Shown here: positions 11,101 through 22,455 of the stretch, piece after piece
Layout: every line of letters starts with the position of its first letter
Numbering within the stretch: the first letter of the stretch is position 1
Assembly (NCBI RefSeq): GCF_019175285.1
Contig: NC_056523.1
Span: 123,077,896 to 123,141,895 of the forward strand
DNA length: 64,000 bases
Origin: Sceloporus undulatus
Lineage: Eukaryota > Chordata > Lepidosauria > Squamata > Phrynosomatidae
Direction: 5' to 3'
Program-made: the position numbers and the translations under genes
The notes under the pieces: model-generated
The model's database searches: none
Told to the model about the DNA's origin: nothing
What the model saw: only the letters and a program-made list of their open reading frames with translations

Positions 11101-13335
11101 CTGTCCTTCAGCCTGTGCCTGGGGGGTGGGGTGAGGGGTGGAGGGGCTTCAAATTCCTGGCAGAGAGTCACTGCGTGAGTGGGAGTCATTAGCTATTCTG
11201 CCTTTGTTCTGCTGGAGATGTGCTTGGGGCGTTATCAAAGACCCTTCTGTCTATTCACAGGGGGAGTGTCTTGCACAGGCAATGGCGTGACAGGGCCCCA
11301 AGGTGCAATGTGGAATCGTCTGGGCTCTGTGGATTTCCCACACATCATCAGTGCTGGGAGGCTGAAGAGGCATAGCCAAGGGGACAGAAACACTGCAATT
11401 CACACACAAATTAGTACAGCAAAGAACGATGTTGCAGATTGGGAGAACAAAAATTGTGTCATTTAAAACCCTCCAGGTACTTGGCATTTTATTGAAAAGA
11501 GCAAGGCTGGGGCTTATGTTGCAGTCACCTTACATGATAACAGTATATGCAGGAGGCAACCCATCTATCATGGCAGAAGAGAATGCTTTTTCTTTCATCT
11601 TACATATAGAAATCAGCAGCTTTATTCTGAGGCAGATTGTGATTCATTTAGGCCACAATGTAGTAGAAACTCTTTTATGAGACAGAAGCTTCTCCTCATC
11701 CTCCTAACATCCTTTGTGCAAGACAATGTTGGATTACATGTGTACTGCACTATTTATTATCAGCAGACTTATAGGCAATAAAAAGAACACAGGTATCAAA
11801 CCATGCATTTAAAAAACCTTCGCACACCCCAAAATCCTTACATTAAACAGTTATATTTCAAAGGGTAAAAAAAATATCCTCCATATCAGGCAATAGCAGA
11901 TTATTAGCACACACAGGTCAGTAGTGGGACTAGGCATTGCATAGAATGAGGTATCTTGCATCATCTAGCCAGCATGGAAAGGTTTGCAGCTTGTTTAATA
12001 GTCTTATCTAAACAAGGGCTATGTGTCCCATAAAGGAAGTCTGATTCTTGACCTTGAACAGTCCTTGGAATCACTGACAAGGAGAACTGGTGACCATGCC
12101 TGATTAAAGGTTATTTGGGCACAGTCTGTGCTGTGATAATTTGAGAAGCCACAACAGCCCCTGACACACATTGACTAATAAATCTGATGCACAAAATAGG
12201 CAGATTCTTTCTTTAGTTGATAATGTTAGTGAAAAGGGATGTCATGCTTTCATTGTCCTCAGAATTCATCATCAAGCTCTAGTTCACATCAGTGTAGTGA
12301 TTCAGATTACACTGGATGAAAGTACACATCTAAAACTAGGGGCTAGTTAGGGGCTGTTATTGTCAGGCAGTCTTCTCAAATGTGGGAAGCAGGTTTTAAG
12401 CCCTTTTATTAAGTGTGCTTAATGGAAACAACATGCAAAAAAAAAAAAAAAAATACACGGACTTAGAATTTACAATAGAACTGTCATCACAAAGCCTAGA
12501 TTTTGTAGGTTTTATATCCCAATCAGTCTCAGAAGCATACCACTGTGGTTTGCTCCTTAGTCTTCTCCCTGCACACAGAAGAACAACTCTCTAATGAATG
12601 GCCAAGTCTGCCATTAGAACCCTTGTCTTCACTTTAAAATTTTTCTTTGCCCTAAGTTGCCCCATGCTTAGATGTTCCATTTGTCTGATAATTCGCAGCA
12701 ACAGTGTACACAAGGGGGTGGGTGTGTGGGGCAACAAACATCTGACTAGGAGCAACAAGAGGACTAAAGACCTAAGGGCATTTGGGAGTGTCTTCTGATT
12801 CTAGAGGGTTTCTAAGCTTTGCTTAGCATTCCAAACAGTACTTTACAGTAGGACAAAGATTTTACCCAGGATCAGTGCAAGGTCCCAAATTAAGTTACCT
12901 GTTTACTGTACCCAGAATGCTTAGCAATAACAAAAAAGTAGGGCACAGTCCTATACCCCATCACATCAAACTTTTGTGGCTTCTGTGTAGGACCGGAGCA
13001 GCCATGCTATGACAAAGACTGACTTTTAACTGACTCATTGACCAGGGTGGAGTGTGTAGTTGTAAGAGGATCTAGGGTTGGGCTGAACTTGAGGCCTGGT
13101 TCTTGCTAACAAAGTTTTCTCTGGGGAGAAACTGCTTGTTACGAGCAGCAGTCAGTGATGTAAGACCTTCATTTGTAGCCAGTCTAGGTCTCCGATGCTC
13201 TGGCAAGTGGCAATCCCACACTTTGAGGTAAAAGCAAAGAATAGAGTTACACTGATTAGTATCAGTCCTGTTTCAGAAACTTCAAGCACTTCATACCTGC
13301 TGAAGAATTAATCTTATAAAAAGGACTATCACATG
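8150..13335. other. Intergenic stretch, no gene seen
   Basis: About 5 kb without a recognisable exon, RNA gene or complete repeat. It holds mononucleotide runs (G near 8433, C near 10900, A near 12438) and scattered short frames with no known protein. Regulatory sequence cannot be excluded. Confidence 0.45.
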
Positions 13336-13470
13336 TGTTTGGTTAGGACTCTGGAGACCAGAGTTTGAATCCTCGGTCAGCCATGGAAACCCACTGGGTG
13401 ACCTTGGGCAAGTCATATACTCTCAGCCTCAGATGAATAAATCTTGCCTAGAAAATCCTGCAATAGGTTT
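13336..13470 (+). mobile_element. tRNA-derived SINE, 5' part
   Basis: It contains GGACTCTGGAGACCAGAGTT, a degenerate B box (GTTTGAATCC) and the CCATGGAAACCCACTGGGTG block of the squamate tRNA-derived SINE. It is truncated after the CTTGCCTAGAAAA block and meets an inverted partner at once. Confidence 0.6.
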
Positions 13471-13475
13471 GCCTT

Positions 13476-13672
13476 TGTTTCTGTCTGCCTTCAATTAGTT
13501 TCCAATTTATGGTGACCTTATGGGGTTTTCTGAGGCTGAGAAAGTGTGACTTGCCCAAAGTCACCCAGTGCATTTATAAATAAGGTTAATAATAATAATG
13601 GCCAGGCAGAGATTCAATGGTGATCTCCAGAGTTGTAGTCCAGTGCTCAAAGAGCTGGCTCCAGGTTTGCCT
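13476..13672 (-). mobile_element. tRNA-derived SINE, inverted partner
   Basis: This copy has the opposite orientation to 13336-13470: the plus strand shows GTGTGACTTGCCCAAAGTC and then GATCTCCAGAGTTGTAGTCC, which are the complement of the SINE body and head. A short TAATAATAATAA insertion interrupts it. The pair forms a tail-to-tail inverted arrangement. Confidence 0.6.
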
Positions 13673-15076
13673 TAGGGTCACCTAGGCACACAACTACAAA
13701 CAGCAGGCAATCACCTGATTGTTGTGGAAGGGAAAATTACCAGGTTACAGGCTCTAAAATGGCAGCAGCTCAAATTACAAGGAGTAAATTCCTGAGCCTT
13801 GAATCACGGCAGAGTTCCTGTAGCCTCTGGGGCCCAGTCTCCATTGATCTCATCCCACCTGCTTGCTCAGCTCTTACCGAGCATTCCACCGAAACCCACA
13901 GGGCTACAAGGGACATATTTAGTAAATCCTTGATGTATCACCCATAGCCTTTAAAGTACTGAAGCTAAAAGATGGACTTTGCCCCAAAGCATGTATCCTT
14001 GTGTCACACTGAATTATATTAAGAAGGGGAAGCAATTTAGCACCACCTTTAAGGCTGATTGATATATCTTAGCATGAACTTTCATGGACATCAATCCACT
14101 TCCTCAGATGCAATGATAGAGGCAGCAACATACTAATATGGTTATTTCAAAGTGCCCATTTTCTAACATATTTTATTCTCTAAATAATCATCCTTGTCTT
14201 TGTAAGTTTTGACTGTATTTCACATTACAAAAGAAAATAACTCTGGACAAGCCAACAGACTTTCATGATCAGCCTTTATGAACCTTTTTACCTTAGAAGA
14301 ACTCTTGAAATAATGCATAAAAATATATCTACATCTCAAAAGAAAGGGTTTCGCCTCCAATCATGAACTATCACGAAACCCTGGTTAAGAAACCCTGTCC
14401 TTGATAAATCAGTGACGCCACCAGTCACTTGAGTTTATATAGCTGTCATGTTTAATGTTCCACCAAAGAGAACCACACTATTGCTGTCCAACACCCACAG
14501 GGCCCAGTCACCTGTATTAGCCAGCAAGCCCTTATGAAATGTTTCCATTACATGACCAACAAACTGCAGATAAGCACAAATTGCTCTCACTGGCGATTAC
14601 CTTAGTAAGATCCCACAGCTGCTCATGATTTGCAGTGTATACACACAACCAGGCTCCTGCCTGCCAGCACTGTCCAGCTGGCTACCGGCCCATGTTTATG
14701 GAAAGGCTATTTTTGTTCATTATAAACAAGTTTACAAGCTGTGTTAATGGAGCTTCCTATGTTCTCACACCCATACTGAAACCACGCAGTGTTATGCAAC
14801 TTGAGCAACTTGAACCTAGCTACCTGGGATGATGGGATCTGTAAGGCAATCCCTAACCTCATCAGCTGTCCAAAGAGTAACAGACCAACTACTGTGGCCT
14901 AAGCAAGGCTCGATGTAAGCTGTTCTGATAGCCTTTTGGCTGAAGAGCGGGGTATAAATACTATAAATAAGTAATAAACAAACTTGATCCCTGCCCACCC
15001 CACCCGTGTGTTCTTGGAAACAGCCACATCAAATTCTGGATACACCAATTTACATAGGCTTCCTGTGAACATTTTG
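13673..15076. other. Intergenic stretch with one repeat trace
   Basis: No gene was seen. At 14035-14115 there is a trace of the repeat that also occurs at 15410-15555 and 3435-3550 (words like ATGAACTTTCATGGAC and AATCCACTTCCTCAGATG). The rest looks unique. Confidence 0.4.
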
Positions 15077-15295
15077 TTAACTGTGTGCCTTCAAGTCGTT
15101 GTGATTTATGGAAACCCTAAAGCAAACCTATCATGGTGTTTTATTGGCAAGATTTTTTCAGTGGGGATTTGCCTTTGCCTTCCCCTGACAGAGTATGACT
15201 TGCCCAATGTCACATTTTCCATGGCTGAGCAGGGATTTGAAACCTGGTCTTGAGTCACAGGCCAATGCTCAAACCACACCACCACACTGGCTGCC
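15077..15295 (-). mobile_element. tRNA-derived squamate SINE
   Basis: The minus-strand copy shows the complement of the SINE tail (GTGTGCCTTCAAGTCGTT), the middle (GAGTATGACTTGCCCAATG), the B-box region (GGGATTTGAAACCTGG) and the head (CAATGCTCAAACCAC). Confidence 0.65.
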
Positions 15296-15409
15296 CTTTG
15301 AGAATACTATTAACCCCTTATTCCATCACTGAATCACACTGATTTGCAACTAATAGTCCAAATAGACTGGAAATACTATTCAAACACATAGCTGTGTTGA
15401 TCTAGGTCT

Positions 15410-15555
15410 GTATGCAAAGGGGTGTTGTAGGATCTTTGAGATGTGGAAGAGAAGTTGATAGCATAAACTTTTGCAGAAGCCAATCTACTCCTTCAGATGT
15501 AGCTTAAAGCTATGAAAGCTTATGCTACCAGCTTCTTTCTCTAAGTCCAAAAGGT
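15410..15555. repeat. Interspersed repeat, family not named
   Basis: It carries CTATGAAAGCTTATGCTACC followed by TTCTTTCTCTAAGTCCAAAAGGTGCTACG-like sequence. Related stretches occur at 3435-3550 and, weaker, at 14035-14115. Similar AAAGCTCATGCT...AGGTGCCACAAG sequence is common in sauropsid genomes. I cannot assign it safely. Confidence 0.4.
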
Positions 15556-15869
15556 GCTACGACACCCTCTTACATACTAAGTTACAGGTCTGTCAGCTGG
15601 AGGATTCTGAGTATTGTAGTTTAAAAGCTCCAATTTTTTCAACCCTTTCATATGTTGTTAATAAAGTTGTTAATGGTTCTCTATCAATCTGCTACTCTAT
15701 CATTTTCAGTTGTTTCTTTAATATGGCAACAGGCCTTGTGCATTTGGAGATGGGGAACCCTAGTCTCTGAACATCCCCCCCTTCCAAGAGCTCAACCCTT
15801 CCAAGTTCAGATTTGTTTCATTGCAGCAAAGAACTAAACACCACAGGATTTGTAAAAAATCAAATTGTC

Positions 15870-15875
15870 TTTATT
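15870..15875 (-). terminator. IER2: Probable IER2 poly(A) signal
   Basis: The minus strand reads AATAAA here, about 1.3 kb beyond the IER2 stop codon. This gives a 3' UTR length plausible for an immediate-early gene. ATTTA motifs on the minus strand at 15971-15975 and 16099-16103 lie in the implied 3' UTR and would suit a short-lived mRNA. Confidence 0.5.
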
Positions 15876-17196
15876 TCAGTGTCCAAAAATATAAACACTG
15901 TGAAAGTAAGAAAACAGAACCAAATAAGCCAGTATTGTTGCCCTCTTCCAAGGCATCAGAAAGACAAATGTAAATTACATACATTTTGCATTACAAAGTA
16001 CCTTGACAGTGACCAGTCTTGCACACCATTTAGCAACACACTGACATACATCGATTACCAGTCTGAAATTTTTCTCTCTCATACACACTCACAGTAGATA
16101 AATTCAAGACAATAGGAACTTTGTACATTTGAGAACAAAGCAGAAGAAATGCTTCAGGAACAACAACAACAAAAAGGCAAAAGTGGTGTCATGAAATCTC
16201 ATTGAGGAACCCGATTTTAAAAAATAAAGAAGACAAGACACTGAGAATACAGGTTGAATTGCTCAAAATGCCCCTTGCTGGGGTGAAAAACAACCAAAGT
16301 CATGAGGCAGAAGCAATGCTCCTCCTCACTATCCCCCACAGATAGCAACAGCTTCCGTCATTGAGGAAAGGATGACATACCTCAAATGAGGGGGGAACCA
16401 CTCCGCTTCCGCTCCCTTCTGTGGGTTCAGGGCTCCACCCACACCTAAAAAGCCCCACGGAAAACACACACACACGGAGTCTGCTAAGGCAACATGAACA
16501 GGAAATCCCCAGCACTCCTGGCCCCAGTGTAAGAATGCAAATGCGAGTCATATGAGAGATGTGTCATAACCAGTATGACTGGTCCCGTTTCCCCTTCCTT
16601 TCCTCCTCCCCCCCCCCCCACACACAACACACAAAGCCAAATGTGGTGCTGAGATCTTCTCTGGCACAAAGACCGGGGGTGGGGTGGGGGAAAACGAAAT
16701 ACACCACTGCCCCCCCCCACCATCCCAGCAACAGGAGCTGCTTCCCCCAAGAAGGCCCTTCTCATACAGAAAGGGCAAAGGGGGAGGGAGTCGTGTAGTG
16801 TGTGTTGGGGCTGAGAACCAAAAAGCCCACCCAGAGCTGCCTTAAGGCAAGGCAGGATAAACCCAGCCCGGCTGTCAGGGGCACAGCCCCAGTGTCCGCT
16901 GGCTTCCCGGCCAGGAAACGTGGCCCTTGCCCAGAGTTATTCTCGGCCGTCTCCTCCTCTGAGGCCGGGGGCGCCCAGTCCTTGGCTGCCTGTGCTCTGG
17001 GCCGCCAGCAGGGCAGAGGAGGCTCTCCTCCTCCCTCCCTCCCTCCGCAGCCTCCCTCACTGGCGGCAATGGCAATGGCGAGGCCTCCCTCCTCCTCCTC
17101 CTCCTCGCGGAGGGTCTCCCGCGGGCTCCGCTGCTGCTTCTCCTCCTCCTCCGTCTTTTCCAGCTCCGAGTCTCTGCCTGGCGGAAGAAGGGCGGG

Positions 17197-17892
17197 CTAG
17201 AAGGCCACCACGGCCCTCACCAGGATGCTCAGGACCCCCTCGCCTTGCCGGCAGCAGCCGCCCTTGGCCTCCTCGGGGCCCGGCGCCGTCGCGGCCGCCG
17301 TCGTAGCGGGGATCAGCCCCGAGAAGCGGTCCTGGAGGACGCGGGCCAGGCTGGGGAAGGGCCCCTCCTGTCCCTGGGGCGGCCGCTCGCCCTCCTCCCC
17401 CTCCAGCCTGGCCTTCTTGCTGGGCACCAGGCCGGCCTCGGCGTCCTCGGAGGCGCCCATCTTGCCCAGGCTGCTGCTCCGGCGCTTGCGGCTGGGCTTG
17501 GCCGAGGGGCGCCAGGGCGGCGGGTGGGCCTCGCTTCCTCTTCCGCCGCCGCCGCCTCCGCCCTCGGGCTCCTCCTGGGTCTCCATGGGCTCCGGCTCGG
17601 CGGCGCTGGCGTCACACGGCGCCCGGGGATCCTGCTGGACCGGGACCGCCTCCACCAGGCCCCCTCCGCAGGCCCCCATCCCGCCTCGGGCCCCTTCTCC
17701 TTCTCCCTCTCCTTGCTCCTCCTCCTCCTCCTCCTCCAGCTTGGCCGAGAGGTAGAGGTCGCGGGCGTTGCGCATGACGAGCGAGAGCTGGAGGCTGCGG
17801 TGGAGGCGGAGGCCGCCGCGCTGCATCCGCGAGTGGTACATCTTCCACACCGACATCGTCATGATGCGCTGCGCCTCCTTCTGCACCTCCAT
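17197..17892 (-). CDS. IER2: Immediate early response 2 (IER2), single exon, 231 aa
   Basis: IER2 is a small, mainly nuclear, serum- and growth-factor-induced regulator of transcription. The N-terminal block, residues 1-52 (starts MEVQKEAQRIM), matches remembered human IER2 almost residue for residue. It is followed by an acidic run (53-60), a PMETQE motif (103-108), a basic nuclear-localisation-like stretch SRKRRSSS (134-141), the GLVPSKKARLE motif (154-164), FPSLARVLQDRFSGL (179-193) and the family C-terminus LVRAVVAF. The start at 17892 was chosen because the family always begins MEVQKEAQ; an in-frame ATG 37 codons upstream would add unrelated sequence. The length is close to human (223 aa). 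The added residues are mostly Glu, Gly and Ala runs in GC-rich sequence. The gene is intronless, as in mammals. It is transcribed away from STX10. Confidence 0.97.
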   Translation of the reverse strand: MEVQKEAQRIMTMSVWKMYHSRMQRGGLRLHRSLQLSLVMRNARDLYLSAKLEEEEEEEQGEGEGEGARGGMGACGGGLVEAVPVQQDPRAPCDASAAEPEPMETQEEPEGGGGGGGRGSEAHPPPWRPSAKPSRKRRSSSLGKMGASEDAEAGLVPSKKARLEGEEGERPPQGQEGPFPSLARVLQDRFSGLIPATTAAATAPGPEEAKGGCCRQGEGVLSILVRAVVAF

Positions 17893-18078
17893 GATGGCGG
17901 AACGGGAGCGAGGGAGAGCGTGGGTTTCTCCTCGACGCTCTGCGGATCCGGGGGGGAGGATGGGAACTCCTTCTCGGCCTTTTCCTTCCCCCGCAAAGGC
18001 CAACCGCCGCCGCCGCCCCCGCTGTCCGCTTTCCCCTTTGTCTCTGGAGCCGCAGACTCTCAGGCGACCTTCTCCCGG

Positions 18079-18170
18079 CGACGTCAGCCCCGACTGAACG
18101 CGGCCGCGCCCAGCGTTCCGCCTTTTATACCGCCGGTGATCTCAGCGCCCGGGCCGGCCACGCCCCCTCC
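18079..18170 (-). promoter_or_regulatory. IER2: IER2 core promoter: TATA box, CRE-like site, GC box
   Basis: On the minus strand there is TATAAAAGG at 18121-18129, a GC box (GGGGGCGTG) near 18159-18168 and a CRE-like TGACGTCG at 18079-18086 just downstream of the expected start near 18095. A TATA box with a cAMP-response-type element suits rapid stimulus-induced transcription. The surroundings form a GC- and CpG-rich island from about 16900 to 18300. No perfect CArG box was found by eye. Confidence 0.6.
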
Positions 18171-18486
18171 GCGCGCCGCTTCCGGCCCTTTGCCGCGCGC
18201 CACTCTGGCTGCTGCTGCTGCTGCTGCTGGCCTCTCCGAGGGGGAGGGGCAGCAGCTGCAGAGCGAGAAAAGGAGCCTGGGGCGCCCCCTGGCCCTGGGA
18301 AAGTAATCACCCGAGTGGCGGGGGAGAAGTGCGTCTCTGGGCTCATTTTGGCCCCAGCTGGGCCCGGAAGAAGCCCAGCTTGCAGCTCTGTGCTCGTGCG
18401 TTTTTAGCTGCATGCTTTGGAATTCACTGGGAGCCCTTTATGCAGCGGGGTTGTTACTGTGGTTATGGGGCTTCCACGTCGTTCCC

Positions 18487-18672
18487 CGTTTGTGGCAACT
18501 CTAAGGCGAAAGGGGGAGTTCTTTCAGAGTTTTATTCAGCGGGGATTTGCCATTGCCACCCTCTGAGGCTGAGAGAGTGTGACTTGCCCAATGTCTCCCA
18601 GAGGGCTCCCTCGGCCAAGCCGGGATTTGAACTCGACTCCAGAAACTACTATGCCACGTAGGCCCCACACAG
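18487..18672 (-). mobile_element. tRNA-derived squamate SINE
   Basis: The plus strand shows the complement of the SINE middle (GAGAGAGTGTGACTTGCCC) and of the head (GGGATTTGAACTCGACTCC). It sits about 400 bases upstream of the IER2 transcription start. Confidence 0.6.
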
Positions 18673-19054
18673 TGAGGTTTACTTGTATGTAAATAGGATC
18701 CCAGCCTGCGCACATTTATTTGGGTTTAAGCAAAGATCATTTGGCTTCCATGCATTGTTAAGACCGGGCTAGAAAATTTAGGCAGGCCCACCACTGGGTT
18801 GTTTTGCATTAGATTGCATTTGATCATTGGCAACGGACAGGTAAACTGACTCAACTGGATTGCTTTACGCTTGAAATGAGAGTACCGATGCCACTTGATG
18901 GTGTGGCTACCCAGCAGTGAAGCTGCCCTTAAGGGGCTGCTGCCATCATGCAACCACAAGGACATATTTTCCATGTGAAGTATGGTAACTTGCTACAAGT
19001 GCTCAAAGTAGCTAGCTAGGAGCACAGCAGAGATTATTCAACAGATGTCTCTTT

Positions 19055-19340
19055 GGACAAGGAGTGGGGAGCCTGTGGCCCTTCACTTTCTCTTCCATCC
19101 GTGCTAACCATTGTAACCAATAAGAAATGTAGTTCAGCAGCATCTGGAAAGTCACAGGTTATCTGTTCCTGATTTCTCCAACGTAGTTTCTCTGTGACTA
19201 TAACAGAAACTTTGGTTTCAGGTCTCAACCATCACGCAGGGCAAAATGTGGCCCTCCAGATGCTACTGGTACTAGCCAGCACTGACAATTGTGAGGAACG
19301 CTGGAAAATGCAGTTCAGCAACATTCAGGACAGACCTTGC
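19055..19340. mobile_element. hAT-like MITE remnants
   Basis: It starts near GTGGGGAGCCTGTGGCCCTT and contains AGCAGCATCTGGAAAGTCAC, then a second half with GTGGCCCTCCAGATGCT. These are the paired arms of a common reptile MITE (compare 29730-29872). The ends and target duplication are unclear. Confidence 0.4.
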
Positions 19341-21381
19341 GCAATAGGCCTTGCTGTAGGCCAGAATTAAAGATACTATCTGCAGCTTGACCAAACTTAG
19401 GTAGAGAGATAGAGAGATGGACCCACTATCCTCTTCCCAATCATATACCTATCTAGGTTCTCCTGATGAATGGAAAAACTAGTTCCACTGAAAAGTATAG
19501 CATCTGAAGTGCAAGCCTCCGTCTGTAGCGTTAGATCTGTCATGGCTTGTTGATACACTGAGCAATGAACTACAAAATGGGACTACACCTTTCCCATTTC
19601 CCCTACTCCTGCTTTCCCTTTCCGACTGTTTTTATGCGGCACATGCTGCACAACTCATCCAATACAGTATTCGTTTGGAAGGAAGTGTATTGATTTCAAA
19701 GTGTGTGCACACATCTGTAGCCTTTAACTTTTTGCATTTCCCAAATCTATAATTTAATAACCTCAGCTGGTCAGAATAACTAATTTAAAGCTTCTCCTCT
19801 TCTTCCTTAGTTGTATTAAGAACATTAACAAGTTATGTATTCCAGGCTAAAAGTATTATTTGAATCTTTACTCATTTTATATAGAGGTAAACTGCATTGA
19901 TTTCAGTGGAATTTATTTAATTCAGAGTATGTTCGCAGGAAAACTGCCTATAGCTTATCAGGTGACAACAACAGGAGATACTAACAACAGTTCTATAATT
20001 TTTCTTCTTAAGGTCCCTTTCTAGGAAACCTTGCATCATATTTGTTCAGTTACTTTAAAGTCATGCTTGGGAATAAATGAACTCTGAACCATCTTTCCTT
20101 TGACAAATAGTAGCAGTCTGGAAGTTTCCTAATGGTTTGGTTTCGGATTCTGAAATCCATTACTGTACAATTGAGCATTCACATTCAACAGCAAATCTGT
20201 TTTACCTTCATGCAGAACTAGTGCTAAAAACAATTGTCAGTCTGATGCACATATGTGACTCAAGCAATTTTAATTTCATTTGCCCAGCAGTTTGAAATCT
20301 CTCCAGCTAGATCAACTACTGTGGTTGCAGATTGGTGCTTGTAATCCCTGTTATTTCATCAAGGCTGATTAAGCCTACTGGCGATAGCAGATGAAGAAAG
20401 CATTTCAGTTAGAAGTGGTGGCTAAGCTAAGATTGTTTTCTAAACAGAACACATTGTAAAAGTTGTCATGAAAGGAGGGTAGATGTGGCTTAACATTCAA
20501 ATCAATGCAAAAGTATTCCTAGATGGGTATTACAGGCAGAAGTAAACTGTGAGCAATGTTTACTTCTGGAAATCTCAAGATCTGGCATGCTGGAATTTAT
20601 GTGAGTTCAAAACCAGTATGTAGGTATCTGGTCTGGAGAACTGGGGAGTCTGCACACTTTGCTGGCATTTTTATTTGTCCTAAAAAAGCACTGTTTGACT
20701 TTGTTTTTTCCATCACTGAGCAACACAGATATTGTTTTGGTTTTAGGTAAGATTATTTGCACTTTCGTACACAAATATTCGTACACTTTTGTACACAAAT
20801 TCAGGGTTCCTTGGTGCAGCTCTAACAGGGGGAAAAGTGTAGTGTTTTCTACTGGAGTTGGAAAGGGCAGGAATGGGAGAATATGTAGGCAGTTTTCTCC
20901 TGCTTAAATACTCAAAGGTGGTGTTGGTGGGGAGCAATGATGCCCAGGCCTGCTTTCCTTAGCAGCAGCATGTGGGGGGGGGGGGGGGGGACTAGGCAGT
21001 TTCCTTTTTATCAGATTTTTCTCCCCAGCACATCTGTGCAAACTGTGTTCCTGCCTGCCTCCCTCAGCATTGTTCTGTAAAGTTTAACAACTTGTGTTGC
21101 CAAGCCTTGGGCCTGCTGTTGGGAATCCCACTGGGTGGGTCACAATCTCAGGTTGCCTTTTTGTTCCTGCCCTCTCCCGCACCCCCTGGCCTCACTCGGA
21201 GCGCATGAAGGTGCCAGGCGAAACTTGGCACGTTATTCCCTGGGTGTAGACTATGGTGGTGGTGCTGGAAGGCAGTGACGTTTGCACACACAAGGTTCCA
21301 TTCACAGTTTGGGCTTTCCTAGCAAGCCTTTCCCTGATCTGACAGGGTCAGGAGGGGAGGGCAAGTTTACAACTATGCTGA
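19341..21381. other. Intergenic stretch, no gene seen
   Basis: No exon or RNA gene was recognised. A short tandem of related words (GTACACAAAT near 20770 and 20793) and a G run near 20975 are the only structures noted. Confidence 0.4.
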
Positions 21382-21421
21382 TCAGGGCCGCATTAAGACT
21401 TTTAGAGGCCCTAAGCACTTA

Positions 21422-21635
21422 AACCCGGTGTGGGAGCCAGTGGCGTAGCAGTTTGAGCATTGGACTGTGACTCTGGAGACCAGGGTTCGAATCCTGGCTC
21501 AGCCATGGAAACTCACTGGGTGACCTTGGCCAAGTGACACTCTCAGCCTCAGAGGAAGGCAATGTCAAACCCCCTTCTGATCAAATCTTGCCAAGAAAAG
21601 GTTTGCCGTAAGTCAGAAACTACTTAGAGGCAGAC
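21422..21635 (+). mobile_element. tRNA-derived SINE with target duplication
   Basis: This is the clearest single copy in the window. It has a tRNA-like head, a B box GGTTCGAATCC (21484-21494), the CCATGGAAACTCACTGGGTG block and the TAAGTCAGAAACTACTT tail. Direct repeats AAGCACTTA at 21413-21421 and 21636-21644 mark a target-site duplication from LINE-mediated insertion. The host site resembles another repeat beginning AGGGCCGCATTAAGACTTTT. Confidence 0.75.
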
Positions 21636-22162
21636 AAGCACTTAGAAAAAAGAAAAACTGGTGGCTGCATAAATACCTAATTGACAGTAACAAACAGTAC
21701 TAAACTGTAAAATTATTATTTCTTCATTGTTTCTTTCCTAGTGATCTAAAAGATGGAAAATAATGTTTATTTTTGTATACTTTAAAGTTTTATCTTCTTT
21801 ATTTTTTGGCAAAATTGTAAAATCTGTGATCAGAGTAGACCACACAAAACTCCTGCCCTCTCGATGTGGAGTTTGCACACCTTCCCTGGTACCCTAAGCA
21901 CCACGTGCTTATTTTGCAAAGGGGGCCTCCCTCCCTCCCTCCCAGAGGCCCCTCCCACTCCCCTCTCCCTTTGTTCAGCGGGGGAATTATTGGCCCATGA
22001 CGACAATCGGGGGCGGGGCTTGGGGCTGCCTTTACCAGTGTTCGAAAAGATTAAAAAAAGATGCTGACGTCCCATCGCCGGGATCCTGCGCGGCTTCCTG
22101 TGTCCATATATGGGCAACGAAGGAAAGAAAGGCCTCCATGGCGTTTCCGGGGGAGACAAAGG

Positions 22163-22262
22163 CAGTGGCTGCATCCACACAGGAGAAATAGCCCGTCTTG
22201 GCACCGCTTTAACGCTTTTCTGGCTCAAGGCTATGGAATTCTGGGAGTTGGGAGTTCCACTG
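22163..22262 (+). mobile_element. hAT-like MITE fragment
   Basis: The left arm of the family at 23561 is present: GGCTGCATCCACACAGGAGA, ACCGCTTTAACGCTTT and GGCTATGGAATTCTGGGAGT. The right arm is missing. Confidence 0.45.
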
Positions 22263-22332
22263 ACATCCTTATTTAGATTTAGAAATCTTATTTAGATTTC
22301 CTATACAAATCTTATTGAGGCTTTCAAAACTC

Positions 22333-22455
22333 ACCACATTCTTTGGAGGCCTTAAAACAGAGGCTGTTGGGCCTGCTTTGATTGTGATTTCCTGCATGGC
22401 AGAAAGGGGTTGGGCTGGAGGGCCCTTGGGGTCTCTTCCAACTCTAGGATTGTAT
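22333..22455 (+). mobile_element. CR1 LINE 3'-end fragment
   Basis: It contains GATTTCCTGCATGGCAG, then GGGTTGGGCTGGAGGGCCC, then TCTTCCAACTCTAGGATTG. This is the same 3' end as the long CR1 ending at 48248. Confidence 0.65.

Noticed and set aside
17245-18306. 353-residue open frame on the plus strand
   Set aside because: It is the antisense of IER2 and its GC-rich promoter; the Leu/Ala/Arg-rich product is an artefact of high GC content.
21484-21494. tRNA gene signalled by a perfect B box
   Set aside because: The B box belongs to a SINE with target duplications; no complete cloverleaf can be drawn.
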